Below, in pieces: positions 18,327 through 28,022 of a stretch of DNA of 64,000 nucleotides. The first letter of the stretch is position 1; each line of letters begins with the position of its first letter. The stretch is taken from positions 744,001 through 808,000 of the forward strand of contig LT598469.1 in the NCBI GenBank assembly GCA_900074745.1, in the 5' to 3' direction. A program made the translations under genes and the position numbers. Source of the stretch: Lachancea mirantina. Its lineage: Eukaryota; Ascomycota; Saccharomycetes; Saccharomycetales; Saccharomycetaceae. Under the pieces are notes generated by a model. That model saw only the letters and a list, made by a program, of their open reading frames with translations, was not told the DNA's origin and did not search any database.

Positions 18327-20168
18327 TTACTTTGTGTACTTAATACCCCCTCTCTTCATTGTCCCATTAACCCTTTCAAAACTGGCGTACTGTCCCTTTT
18401 CAATCAGCGGGCCATAATAAACAAAGAAACCATCTTTTGTTGCTACACGCTGCTCTTCCCACAGAAGCTCCGAATCGTCAATGAAAGGATCTTCAGTGTC
18501 GTATTTCCCTATCAAGCTTTTGCCCTTCATTGGATGAGTCTTTTTCTTTGGAGACTTAGTTACCCCAATTCTGTCATCGTCATCATCTTCTTCTTCATCA
18601 TCTTCATCTACGCCGTCATCATCCTCTACCTCAGCAACGTCATCATCATCATCATCATCATCATTGTCATTAATTTCAGGCAACATAGCTCTTTTCGCTT
18701 TGCTGTGTTTACCGAACTTGTCTTGTATCAATTTGTGAAGATTCAAGACAACTTGACCATTTTCATCTAAATAATCGTTACCCTCGGAGCTAAAAAGAGG
18801 GACTTCGACCACAATGATGGGTTCTTCCGTCTCTGTAGACTCCTTCGGCTGATCAAGTGCGTCTAAAATTGTTGGTGGTTTTATGGTTGGTGCAGGCACA
18901 AGTTTGGCTGGAGAGAATGGAGGGGACTTATTCTCTCCTACTTTTTTGCCTGGCTGAGGTGTACCATCCTTCTTCTTTGAATTGACGCTAGCTTTTTTTC
19001 CACTCTTGTTCTCCTTCTTGTTTTCATTCGTCTTGACATCTTTCTTCTTGTCGGAACTCTTAGGAGGCTGTTTTTCGGCAGCGGTTGCTTTGATCTCCTT
19101 CTTACCATCTTTTTTAGTCTCCTTCTTGCTTACCTCCTTCTTTGGCTCCTTCAATTCAGTGGTCCATTCCTTCTTAGAATCAGTGCTTTTTGTGGTATTT
19201 CTAGCGTCTTTCGTTTTCGCATTGCTGCGCGCGACCGGCTTCTTAGCGGTTTCTGATGAATTTGAAATTTCCTTCTTGCTATTTTCTCCATTTTCACTAC
19301 CTTTCCGAGTATTTTGCTTCTTGGCTGGTGACTTCTTCTCTCCCACGGGTGCTGATTGCATCCGTTTGGCCGGGATCACAGGAACTGGTTGTGTAGACGA
19401 ACTCAAAGTGCTCGAACTTCTTGAAATCGCGTCGGGGACTGATATTCCTTTTCCAAATATGCTAATAGGTGATTTTGTGCGTGCTACCACAGTTCCTGGC
19501 ATATCTTGTTCCTTTATAGTGTTTGCAAGACCCTGTGTCGGTAATATAACCCTTGGAGCGGCGTTTTTGGACGTTTCAGTTCCTGGTTCGTAGTTTGATA
19601 ACTCTGGCGCAAGTGCGTCTGACAACAGCGAGGAAACTTTAAGTTTCGATGTCGCACTAAGAGTCGTGCGCTGGAAATCGGTGTCAGCTTTGGATAGGTG
19701 TGCTATGTTCTCCGGGGTGACGTTTTGAGCCGGATCCGACGAAAGAAGAGATGATAATGGTATGGAGGATACACCCAACGATCCACCTAACGGGGAAGGG
19801 GATTGACTTTTCACCGTGGTTCGGTTTTTCGCCAATTCCATGGCAATGTTAGGCATTCTTTTCTCGTCAGCTCTACTTCTTTTGATTTTGCTTTTCAGAG
19901 AGTCACTATTTGATCCATCCTTGTCCTTTTCGATTTCAGAATTCGCTTTCTCTTCCTTGGTGACTCGTACGAGACTCGCAATATTACTGGGTGTGTTGGA
20001 TTGATTGTTGGTAACGACCTCATCGTTTTTGATTGGCTCTGTAGTACTGTTCGTGTCCCCCATCTTAGAAGAATCTTGATATTCCTTGTTAATCTATATT
20101 CGTTAATCAAAGCCGTATTGCCAAGTGGCAACCGGGTCTCGTCTTATGAACATACCTTTAGCTTCCAT
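18327..20168 (-). CDS. HPC2: HIR histone chaperone subunit Hpc2 (spliced)
   Basis: A subunit of the HIR complex, which deposits histones H3/H4 independently of replication and represses histone genes. The predicted protein is 586 aa. Exon 1 is 20156-20168 (13 bases: M-E-A-K plus one base) and exon 2 is 18327-20074. The intron 20075-20155 begins GTATGT and ends AAG; splicing gives MEAKDSSKMGDTN, comparable to MDQKAIVLDNSK in S. cerevisiae, whose HPC2 also has a 5' intron as I recall. Most of the protein is disordered, basic and Ser/Lys-rich, then comes an Asp-rich run (near 495-530) encoded by a CAT-type microsatellite. The conserved Hpc2-related (ubinuclein-like) domain follows: KYDTEDPFIDDSELLWEEQ, GFFVYYGPLIEKG. 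Convergent with the YBP gene. Confidence 0.93.
20075..20155 (-). other. HPC2: HPC2 intron (81 bases)
   Basis: Donor GTATGT at 20155-20150, acceptor AAG ending at 20075. Two copies of the branch-like sequence GATTAAC lie at 20102-20108 and 20088-20094 instead of the canonical TACTAAC. The frame upstream of the internal ATG at 20063 meets a stop inside this stretch, which supports an intron. Confidence 0.8.
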
Positions 20169-20297
20169 TGGTCCTTTGTCTGCAAGTAAGAGCCGCAATA
20201 TGAGGTGCACAATAAATAGTCTTTCATTTTATTCTAGAAATCTAGTACATCCTTCGAAGAAATAGTATTTACCACACTCAAGTCAAAACAGATCCAG

Positions 20298-21764
20298 ATG
20301 GTGCGAGCGTCAGATATATCACGTTTCAGAAAATGTATCAAGCTTCACAACAAGTCTAATGTCTCTGATATTTCTCAAATTCCGGATTTCAGCAAGTACT
20401 CACCGATTCAGTCAATAAGTGAGCTTGCACCGTTTATTTCAACGACTCTGAAAGCGTATCCGTCAAGGTCAAGATACGTGAACCAACAACACTTTTATCA
20501 AAATCAGAATATATTGGAGCGGGATTATTTAACGAGAAGCCCCCATCCAGTTTCGCTTGCGCAGCTTGCTCAATACTTTGACGACTCAAGCACTTTGACG
20601 AAACAGAAATTGATAAGTAGTGGTCAGTTTGTTAAGGAGGAACTTACCATTAGAATAGCACACAAACTACATCTGTTACAAATGCTTCCCTTCAGTGTTG
20701 TTAATAATTTCCACTTTTGCCAAGTTTACGAATCCTACTTCAATATATTTGACCGGTTCAGACGATACCCGTCAATTAAAACCCTGGAAGACAACGAAAA
20801 ATTTGTGAGGTTCTTGAAAAGGATTTTATCTGATTTCAATACGTTGAATTTACCGCATTTGATTATGGGTGCGCTCGAATGCCATATTCTGGATTTGTAT
20901 CCACCTGCGGAGATGGACAAAGTTGTATCGAGCCTTCTACGTGCCCGAATTTCGAGGAGACTGATCGTGGAAGAACATCTGAGTATAACTTCTAACTTCA
21001 ACAGCGGGAAGAAGAAAAACACGCTGGTGCTTGGAGACATTTTCCAGGAATGCAGCGCGAAGGAGTACCTGTTGGAAGCCAAAGACATGTGTGAGAATTT
21101 TATTAGCGACAAGTACTACAAAGGAATCGCACTTCCCGAGTTCGTGATAGCTGGCGACGTTGATTTGAATTTTTATTTTTTGCCTGCTCATTTAAAGTAT
21201 CTTTTGGGTGAGATACTGCGAAACAGCTACGAAGCCACCATGAAAGAATTCATCCGGCAGGGCTTGAATCAGCCTGCTAAGATTACAGCAACCGTGATAT
21301 CTAACAAACAGAGCTTTATCTTTCGTATATCCGATCGTGCAGGCGGGATCCCGCACGACGACAAGACGATATGGTCATTTGGGAAATCCAAAAATCTCGC
21401 AAAGGAATCACTGAGCAATTTTCACAAGCTCCCGGGGCTTCAAACAGTCTCGCTGTATGATTACATGTATGAAAACACCAGAAAGAGTTCGCTCACTCAG
21501 CAGTACAAATTTACCTCGTTGGAACCTATCGGCGACACCAATTTGCCCGAAAGCGTATACAACTTTGAAAGACCACTTCAAAGTCTTTTGAAGAGATCCT
21601 CTCGTTACAAACTTGGCATTGCCTTGGCCATGTGCAAGATTTATGCTGAATATTGGAACGGTGATCTTACCGTGCATTCAATACAGGGTTATGGAACAGA
21701 TACGGTTCTCAAACTCGGAAATCTGATGCATCACACAGACGAGCTACAGTTGGACAAGGTTTAG
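20298..21764 (+). CDS. PKP2: Mitochondrial pyruvate dehydrogenase kinase Pkp2
   Basis: A mitochondrial protein kinase of the PDK/BCKDK family that phosphorylates and turns off the E1-alpha subunit of pyruvate dehydrogenase. The protein is 488 aa, similar to S. cerevisiae Pkp2 (YGL059W). The N-terminal helical domain contains YFDDSSTLTKQKLISSGQF near residue 92. The C-terminal GHKL ATPase domain has the N-box LGEILRNSYEA (near 304), the G1 box SDRAGGIPHDD (near 346) and the G2 box GYGTDTVLKL (near 464). The first residues are moderately basic, consistent with mitochondrial import. It lies between HPC2 and RAD6; in S. cerevisiae it is next to RAD6. Confidence 0.94.
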   Translation: MVRASDISRFRKCIKLHNKSNVSDISQIPDFSKYSPIQSISELAPFISTTLKAYPSRSRYVNQQHFYQNQNILERDYLTRSPHPVSLAQLAQYFDDSSTLTKQKLISSGQFVKEELTIRIAHKLHLLQMLPFSVVNNFHFCQVYESYFNIFDRFRRYPSIKTLEDNEKFVRFLKRILSDFNTLNLPHLIMGALECHILDLYPPAEMDKVVSSLLRARISRRLIVEEHLSITSNFNSGKKKNTLVLGDIFQECSAKEYLLEAKDMCENFISDKYYKGIALPEFVIAGDVDLNFYFLPAHLKYLLGEILRNSYEATMKEFIRQGLNQPAKITATVISNKQSFIFRISDRAGGIPHDDKTIWSFGKSKNLAKESLSNFHKLPGLQTVSLYDYMYENTRKSSLTQQYKFTSLEPIGDTNLPESVYNFERPLQSLLKRSSRYKLGIALAMCKIYAEYWNGDLTVHSIQGYGTDTVLKLGNLMHHTDELQLDKV

Positions 21765-21850
21765 ATGGAAAAGAGGCTTTTTCAGCTCTGTTAGCCTGAA
21801 TTTAAGCAAGTGGTCGTGCCCATCTATGGACGGTGACCTACTGACGATTT

Positions 21851-21860
21851 ATCACGTGAT
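21851..21860. promoter_or_regulatory. ATCACGTGAT palindrome upstream of RAD6
   Basis: A perfect 10-base palindrome of the Cbf1/CDEI type, about 105 bases before the RAD6 start codon. Confidence 0.5.
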
Positions 21861-21964
21861 TGGAGACGGATATGAATTTTGGTGATTTTAAGAACAATGC
21901 TATATACAATGGACGCCACCTCGCGAAACACCCACTTTGGCCAGAAAGCACCTGTATAACGAAG

Positions 21965-22530
21965 ATGTCAACGCCGGCTAGAAGAAGGCTCATGAGAGAT
22001 TTTAAGGTAAGTTGTTTTCAATATTATTTTTCTCGGGCTTCTTTGTACTAACTTGGAAGTAGCGCATGAAGGAAGATGCCCCGCCTGGTGTCTCTGCGTC
22101 TCCTCTGCCGGATAATGTTATGGTTTGGAATGCAATGATTATTGGACCTGCAGACACACCATATGAAGATGGCACGTTCAGGCTACTTTTAGAATTTGAC
22201 GAAGAATACCCCAATAAACCGCCCCATGTCAAGTTTTTGAGCGAAATGTTTCACCCAAACGTGTATGCCAACGGGGAGATATGTCTGGATATTCTGCAAA
22301 ATCGCTGGACACCCACATACGATGTGGCTTCGATTTTAACCTCGATCCAAAGTCTTTTCAACGATCCAAATCCCGCATCTCCGGCTAATGTGGAGGCCGC
22401 AACATTGTTCAAAGATCACAAATCGCAGTACATTAAAAGAGTCAAAGAAACGGTGGAAAAGTCATGGGAGGATGACTTAGAGGACATGGAAGACGATGAA
22501 GACGACGAGGACGACGAGGAAGCCGAATAA
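21965..22530 (+). CDS. RAD6: Ubiquitin-conjugating enzyme E2 Rad6 (spliced)
   Basis: The E2 enzyme that, with Bre1, monoubiquitinates histone H2B; with Rad18, PCNA in DNA damage tolerance; and with Ubr1, N-degron substrates. Exon 1 is 21965-22006 ([14 protein letters not shown]) and exon 2 is 22063-22530; the spliced protein is 169 aa, against 172 in S. cerevisiae (YGL058W). The UBC core is nearly identical, with HPN near residue 78 and the active-site Cys88 in GEICLDIL. The acidic C-terminal tail (about 150-169, Glu/Asp) is the yeast Rad6 type needed for histone work. S. cerevisiae RAD6 has no intron, so this intron is a notable difference. Confidence 0.97.
22007..22062 (+). other. RAD6: RAD6 intron (56 bases)
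   Basis: Donor GTAAGT at 22007, perfect branch point TACTAAC at 22046-22052, acceptor TAG ending at 22062. It is phase 0, between Lys14 and Arg15. Very short for a yeast intron, with the branch only about 11 bases from the acceptor. Removing it restores exact homology to Rad6. Confidence 0.95.
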
Positions 22531-22681
22531 AGTGGGCCAACAAAGGAAACAGAAAAGTTCATTGACTTAACCCTGCATAGAATTCACATAAGTAGTCATT
22601 TCATAAGAGTCGAATCAGGCAAAGAGACAGCCGTCAAAACATTCGCTTTTCCATCGTCATAGATTGAGGATGTTTAGCGTC

Positions 22682-23509
22682 TCAGCAAAACCGCGCCGCA
22701 GTTATAGTAGCGTCTTCGTCATCATCCCTCTTAAAGTCGCAGATTAGAGCCGAGAAACTTGCAATCAGTCCTAACCAGACTACAGCTCTAGAAACGGGAT
22801 CGAGTGTTCTTATTGCCTTTTGGTATTGCTCATTCCGGGCTGAGGAACATGTTCTCAAGTTGCGTTTCTCGTCATTTGAAAGCCTTCGAACCACATCTCC
22901 ATGTTTCAGACTTTTAGAACGCTTTGTCCAGAGAAAATCCTCCGGCTGCGCCCCGATGAATGTAAGCCCATGACGAGCACCATAGGAGCCGTAACCAACG
23001 TAGAAAAGGAGCTGTTTCTGGAAAAATGGTATATCTTTCCAGCTTTTCTTGGCTGGAATCAACGAAAGCGAGGTATCCAATAATTCTCTATCCTTAGCGG
23101 TCAAAGCTGGGAAAGCTTTAGTTATTGATTTTGTTGGTATTTCGACAACTTGCATATCCAGCGTAGCTCGGTCAATTTTATTCATGCCAAGCTTGGTTCT
23201 CAACAGTTGTTCGAGTTCTCCGGAATCAATTCTGCGCTGTATACTTTCTCTTTTCTCTGCCAATTCGATCTCTTCATCGTCCGAATTGCTTGCACTGGGA
23301 TTGAACAACGATCCGATGTCCTTCAAGGACGCGATGATATGCTGAGAAGAGTTTGGCTTTGCGACTTTCACGTCCCTTAATGCCTGACGCTGTAAAAGCT
23401 CTCTCGGAGGCGGTCTTCGATGCGTTGTAGACTGCTCGCTAGAAATAGTTCTAAATTGGCCCGGAGAACGCAACCCACGAGCTGCACTCATGAACTGGTG
23501 AAATTGCAT
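22682..23509 (-). CDS. GEP7: Mitochondrial protein Gep7 (function unknown)
   Basis: Assigned to S. cerevisiae GEP7 (YGL057C) by position between RAD6 and SDS23, similar length (275 against about 287 aa) and layout. GEP7 mutants show respiratory weakness and interact genetically with prohibitins; the biochemical role is unknown. The N terminus is rich in Arg and hydroxylated residues with few acids, as in a mitochondrial presequence. The middle is helical, with FFQKQLLFYVGYGSYGARHG near residue 164. One hydrophobic segment (AVVWLGLIASFSALICDF, about 241-258) near the C terminus is a likely inner-membrane anchor. The start could be the ATG at 23509 or Met7. Confidence 0.8.
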   Translation of the reverse strand: MQFHQFMSAARGLRSPGQFRTISSEQSTTHRRPPPRELLQRQALRDVKVAKPNSSQHIIASLKDIGSLFNPSASNSDDEEIELAEKRESIQRRIDSGELEQLLRTKLGMNKIDRATLDMQVVEIPTKSITKAFPALTAKDRELLDTSLSLIPAKKSWKDIPFFQKQLLFYVGYGSYGARHGLTFIGAQPEDFLWTKRSKSLKHGDVVRRLSNDEKRNLRTCSSARNEQYQKAIRTLDPVSRAVVWLGLIASFSALICDFKRDDDEDATITAARFC

Positions 23510-24125
23510 TTAGTTCGGCTTAGAATCAAGACTGACGAGACTCCACCTGTTGTCTTCAACCGTCAAAAGTGGTTTTCATCATTAGACTTTTAATTTTTAA
23601 TATTTGGGCATAAGTGTCAAGTAGACGAAGTGCAATATGAAATTAAAATCAAGTGGTAACCGGTGATGTTTAATATAAATAGTTCCCGATTACCGTCAGT
23701 AACCTTGCTGATTCAATATAATCAATTGTTTGGCTTTGAGGCATGATAAGTGGGATGTTACAATACATCTACAGACTTGATCGAAGGCGGTGTTCAGAAA
23801 GAATGTCAATTTGATGAAAGGGGAGGTCTTGACAACTTCGCAAGCAACAGCGTTCCCTGAGCCACGGCCCAGTATCTCAACGAAATAGTTTCAGAAGTAA
23901 GGCCGCCATGACTGAAGATAAGTTTATGAGAAACTAGTGTGAAGACGCTCCTCAGCTTTCTGTATAATGTTTAGTCCCGGATAAGAAAAAAACATCACAC
24001 GAGGCTCTACATGAAGCCCAGAGACTAAAAATCATTTGTTTCGCCAGTACGTAGGCGCCTGCTGTAGAGCACACGATCTTGAGAACACGTTCCCAAAAAT
24101 TTGTGGGCGAAGACGAAAACCGCGC
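23510..24125. other. Intergenic GEP7-SDS23
   Basis: About 615 bases holding the GEP7 promoter and the SDS23 3' end. No gene, RNA or repeat is seen. Confidence 0.4.
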
Positions 24126-25544
24126 CTATATGGCGACGCTTCCTCTCTGTCTTCTCGCGGTCTGCGGATCAACTTGTTTATGCTCTGTTTGTTTTCTGGC
24201 CAACAGGCCCAGAATGTCTGTCAATGACACGACACCAATCAATTTTCCGGTGCGGTACTCCTTTTCGAAAAGCGGGGTGCTTGTAGTGTTGGCCGGTTCT
24301 TCCATGCTCTTGACGTTGAGTGGAGATCCGGATCTGGCTGGGACGTCAGAGTCGCTGTGATGTGTTGACGTAGATATGGCCGCAGATTGCTGGGTACTAG
24401 AGACGGCAGAATTTGGAGTAGAAGGCGACGCAGAGTCCGGCTGTACGATCCAGAGTCGATGTGCCTTGGTTGCTACCAATTTGGCGAGCGTTCTTGCCAA
24501 AGAGCTGCTGGGATACACGTGAAAGATGGGAAAAGAGTCCTTCCCCATCTCGAGTCCCCTAGAGTTCAGAATTACGGAGATAAAATGGCGACAGGTGTTG
24601 TGCAACAGTGGATATTGCGAAGTTCTGGTGACGAGTTTGACGTCCGTGACGCTGATGTTGCCGAGTAAATTACCGTGATGATCGACGACCGCGATTGAGG
24701 ATATGCGCTCGTTGTGCATTTTGAAAAGGGCCATGATGACGGGTTCCTCGCCCTGGATGGATATGACGCGAGATTGCCGGCTGGTGGGGGCGGTCTGGGA
24801 GTCCTGCACGCCGATCTTGAGGTCGCTGAGACTGGAGTTGAGCAGAGATTCCAGGTTGCTAAATTGGCGCGCGTTGTCCCAGAGATACTTGATGAGACGT
24901 CTTTGGGACAGCACGCCCTTGATCTGGGTGCCTTGTGGGTCAGTGATCGCGACGCGATGCACGCCAGAGCCCAAGATGCCGATCGCAGTGCTGAGGTTTT
25001 CGGTTTCGGGCAGTTTGTTGAATTTGTTTTTGGGCGTCAGTTTCACAATTTCGCCCACGGGCACGGGTTTGCCCGTCTGACAGTCCCGTGCCACTTGCGC
25101 GTCGTTGACCTGGATTTTGTTGAGCACGAGCAGCAAATAGGAGTTCAAGTCGTTGTAGTCAAACGTGATGCAGTCGACATCGCCGGGGAATTTTTCGACG
25201 GGCAACGACGTGAGATTGTGGCGCACCAGGGTGTTGAACGCTTCTTCGACGGAAATGGACCCGTCAACGGAGATAAGCTTGTTGGGCTCGATCAGCTGCG
25301 AAAGCGGGATGTGCTGCCATTTCTGAGAATGGATTTTGGTGAGACACGACGTAGTGGTGCTCACCTGTGAGTCCAGCGACGTAAGACTTGGGTTTCTGGA
25401 TAACGAGATCGATTCCACTTCCGAGGATCCTGTGGGTTGCTGTGGGATCGCAGGCGGAGTAGACAACATTTCGACAATCGACGCATGTCTGGAAGAAGAG
25501 GAGTTGTTGGACGATCCTTGTGCGTCCTTAATATGCGTTGGCAT
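24126..25544 (-). CDS. SDS23: CBS-domain regulator Sds23/Sds24
   Basis: Single counterpart of S. cerevisiae SDS23 (YGL056C) and SDS24 (YBR214W). The family binds and inhibits PP2A-type phosphatases in fission yeast and affects cell separation, APC/C function and glucose signalling. The protein is 472 aa, shorter than the roughly 527-residue S. cerevisiae forms, mainly in the low-complexity C-terminal loop. The N terminus is Ser-rich and disordered (RHASIVEMLSTPPAIP near 20), followed by two Bateman pairs of CBS motifs from about residue 85 (ISVEEAFNTLVRHNLTSLPV) to about 345 (HVYPSSSLARTLAKLVATKAHRLW), with a final CBS part (TGKLIGVVSLTDILGLLARKQ) near 435. The 5' half of the gene is visibly GC-rich at third positions. 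Confidence 0.95.
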   Translation of the reverse strand: MPTHIKDAQGSSNNSSSSRHASIVEMLSTPPAIPQQPTGSSEVESISLSRNPSLTSLDSQVSTTTSCLTKIHSQKWQHIPLSQLIEPNKLISVDGSISVEEAFNTLVRHNLTSLPVEKFPGDVDCITFDYNDLNSYLLLVLNKIQVNDAQVARDCQTGKPVPVGEIVKLTPKNKFNKLPETENLSTAIGILGSGVHRVAITDPQGTQIKGVLSQRRLIKYLWDNARQFSNLESLLNSSLSDLKIGVQDSQTAPTSRQSRVISIQGEEPVIMALFKMHNERISSIAVVDHHGNLLGNISVTDVKLVTRTSQYPLLHNTCRHFISVILNSRGLEMGKDSFPIFHVYPSSSLARTLAKLVATKAHRLWIVQPDSASPSTPNSAVSSTQQSAAISTSTHHSDSDVPARSGSPLNVKSMEEPANTTSTPLFEKEYRTGKLIGVVSLTDILGLLARKQTEHKQVDPQTARRQRGSVAI

Positions 25545-25661
25545 TTTTAAGTTGACCGCTGTTGGAAATGTGCACTGGGAGTCAATTAGACCTTTATCCT
25601 AACGTCACTTTCGCAAAATTTTTTTTTAATTATTTTCAACCGGGGAACCTTTAATCAAAAA

Positions 25662-25669
25662 GCACGTGA
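25662..25669. promoter_or_regulatory. GCACGTGA E-box upstream of SDS23
   Basis: CACGTG core, about 118 bases before the SDS23 start codon and just next to an inverted repeat. Confidence 0.35.
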
Positions 25670-25676
25670 GCAACGA

Positions 25677-25704
25677 GTTCACTTCGCCGGCAGGCGAAGT
25701 GAAC
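25677..25704. repeat. Inverted repeat with 12-base arms
   Basis: Perfect 12-base arms (25677-25688 and 25693-25704) separated by GGCA. It lies about 133 bases before the SDS23 start, so it could form a hairpin in the leader RNA or a cruciform in DNA. Confidence 0.8.
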
Positions 25705-26869
25705 GAGGAGTAGTGAAGAGCCCGCTTAATGGCAGTCAGACGCCACGTTCCACTTCATTACCTTGATTTCTTTCGCTCCTTAACGCTTCACCGCTTGATT
25801 CCTTCGCTGCTTCACTGTCGGCCTTGCCACATTGTCTCTGCCTCACTGTCGCTGCTTCGTCTGCCCCATTTCCTCAACTGTCACCGCCCATTTTGTCGTC
25901 GCGCTGCCATTGCTCATCGTGTTTGTTACAATACGCATCGCACCGGTGCCGCGTCGCTGCATATACATGCATTGTTGCCATAGGTGATATTACAGGGAGT
26001 GCATGACAACATAGATCCCTGCATATAAGGGTATTCACTCGTATAGAGTCATAATCGTAGCAGATAACAAGTTTTGGTGTGAGTAACTTTGAGGTAAATG
26101 ACATAGGGTGGAAAACGAGACTAGTCGCTATGGTAAAAAGCGTGGGTGGCAATTTTAGTACCCGATATTATGAGATATAATTAGGTCTTCTGTATAGCAG
26201 TATAGTTGTATACTTGAGTGTATATTGTAGATAGAGCACGATTAGTGAAGAACTTCCTTGTCTGGCAGATTTCTTTCGTCTTCGCCTTTCAAGCGCGACA
26301 TATGAGGGCATTGCTGGAGACCGTCCGTGAGCTGAGAAGTCTTTGCGAGGAGTGGTGTTGGGTCACGTAATGCGTTTTTTCGTTTTTGTCGTCCCGACGG
26401 CGCGCATACTATTCAAGTAGCGTCCGTTTGCGATAGCTGTCAGAGTGAGATTTAACAACGGAAATGCTAGGAACAGAGATTAGGATTTGTAGGATGTGTT
26501 TGCAGTTACTAGAAGGTGCAATGACAAGCCATGATCGCATGTTGATCGCGGAGATATCCAAGACTCGATATTTGTGTTACTTTACTGTTCAGAACACTAC
26601 GAACGATTTAACCGACTAAATGAGCCGATTGTCAACCGCCGACGCTGGTGTCCCTTGACAAGTTAGTCAAAAACGAGAAGGATGGGTTCTCTTAGCAATT
26701 ACATGTATAGAATTTTTAGCCTTTGCGGCAGTGAAACGGCGGCCGTGAAATTGTAAGACCAAAAGCCGTTATAATTACAAAAGCCTTTTTGCCTTAAATT
26801 GGCGTTTAGACATCGATAATGTACAAGGACTAGATTTCTCACACTAATGAATGCGGAGTCAAATGTAAG

Positions 26870-27250
26870 TCACGTGATCACCAGCTCTTCTGCGCTGAGG
26901 TCTCCGAGATATACGCCCATGTAAGGTTCGTTTCAGCTAAAGATAATTTGAGAAGATCACCCCAAAGCGACGTTGTAAACTCTATTATCACACAGGTTGT
27001 GCGTCGAGCAAAATATCTGGGTTCTTGTGCTTTTCTATCATAAAAAAAGTGCGTATCTTGATAGAGAGATGACGACCTATGTCAGAGGCTCGTATTGTCA
27101 AGACAATCACGAGAGATATAAGTAATCAATAATCGATGTATTTTACAATCAATATTCGAATAATTTTAGTGAACAATTCGAGAACCTATCGACCACCGAG
27201 GATGGTAAACTTCAACAATTTCATTCTCATATACAACAATTATCCCTAAT
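26870..27250 (+). mobile_element. LTR relic, Ty1/copia-type (copy A)
   Basis: A decayed LTR fossil. Its right part (about 27115-27225) is alignable by eye to the same part of copy B near 29025-29140, including a shared run around GAGATATAAGTA and a stretch that corresponds to the start of the gag-like region. The left part contains a CACGTG palindrome shared with the other copies. Strongly diverged, so old. It abuts the 3' side of the SDR gene. The edges are approximate. Confidence 0.55.
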
Positions 27251-27263
27251 TAAAGCGCCCCGT

Positions 27264-28022
27264 CTACCATGGTATTTCGCTGCCGTCGTAGGCAAAAAAC
27301 TTACCAGTGTCCTCAGGCTTGAGCCCCTCGATGAGCTTCTTCAGATAACTGGCACTCTGGTCTGGCGTGATCACGTTCGCTGGGTCAAACAGACTGGCAG
27401 ATTTTGGGTCAAGCGCGCCCAGCTTCACAGCACCTTTTTTTGCCATGTCGGTATCAACAACACCAGGGTGAAAAGGTGCAATAGTGAACCCGTCCTTCTT
27501 CAGGTCAAGAGCAAGCTCTCTGACAGTGTAGTTGAGTGCAGCTTTGGACTGGCCGTACGCGGCTGTGGGAATTGGAAGCTCAAGCTGGAAAGAAGCAGCC
27601 TCGGAAGAGATAAAGAACGCCTTCTTCAGCTTGCCCTTCTCAATTAGCGGGAACAAGGCTTGAAACAAGAGGATAGGGCCAAGTGTGTTGGTCGTGTAGT
27701 GTTTGATCCAGTTTGGCCTCTTCGTGTTTAGCGCATACCCGTCGAAATCAGCGATACCACTGTTGGAGATGAAAATGTCAATTTCCTTGGTGATCGCAGC
27801 GATGGCCGCTTCAGCCGCTTGAATACTCTCCTCGCTGTTCACGTCGAGCTTAACGATGTGGATGTTTCCAGAGCTCTTTGACAGCTTTTGAAGCTCTGTA
27901 GCGCTGTCTGGATTTCTTGCGGTGGTAAAAACAGTGGTGTCAGCTTCTTGGGCAAAGGCTTTAACAAGCGAGAAACCAATGCCACGGTTTCCGCCAGAGA
28001 TGAATACCGTCTGTTTAGTCAT
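27264..28022 (-). CDS. Short-chain dehydrogenase/reductase (SDR)
   Basis: A classical SDR of 252 aa with the cofactor loop GGNRGIG (residues 10-16), the NAG-equivalent motif SNSGIAD near 85, the catalytic Ser in ISSEAAS near 139 and the catalytic YxxxK as YGQSK near 157. The charge pattern after strand 2 (TARNPDS) suggests NADP(H). It resembles the fungal C-factor/ketoreductase-like group rather than a named S. cerevisiae enzyme; the substrate is unknown. No transmembrane segment or targeting signal is seen. In S. cerevisiae no such gene lies between SDS23 and OLE1, and LTR relics flank it on both sides, so it is a lineage-specific insertion, possibly moved or acquired. A perfect TCCGCGGA lies upstream. 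Confidence 0.9.
   Translation of the reverse strand: MTKQTVFISGGNRGIGFSLVKAFAQEADTTVFTTARNPDSATELQKLSKSSGNIHIVKLDVNSEESIQAAEAAIAAITKEIDIFISNSGIADFDGYALNTKRPNWIKHYTTNTLGPILLFQALFPLIEKGKLKKAFFISSEAASFQLELPIPTAAYGQSKAALNYTVRELALDLKKDGFTIAPFHPGVVDTDMAKKGAVKLGALDPKSASLFDPANVITPDQSASYLKKLIEGLKPEDTGKFFAYDGSEIPW

Larger units (their letters stand above)
25545..26869. other. Intergenic upstream of SDS23
   Basis: About 1.3 kb without a supportable gene. It contains GCACGTGA at 25662-25669, a near-perfect inverted repeat at 25677-25704, and a C/T-rich stretch (about 25740-25915) with imperfect repeats of the type TCGCTGCTTC. Otherwise unremarkable. Confidence 0.5.
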
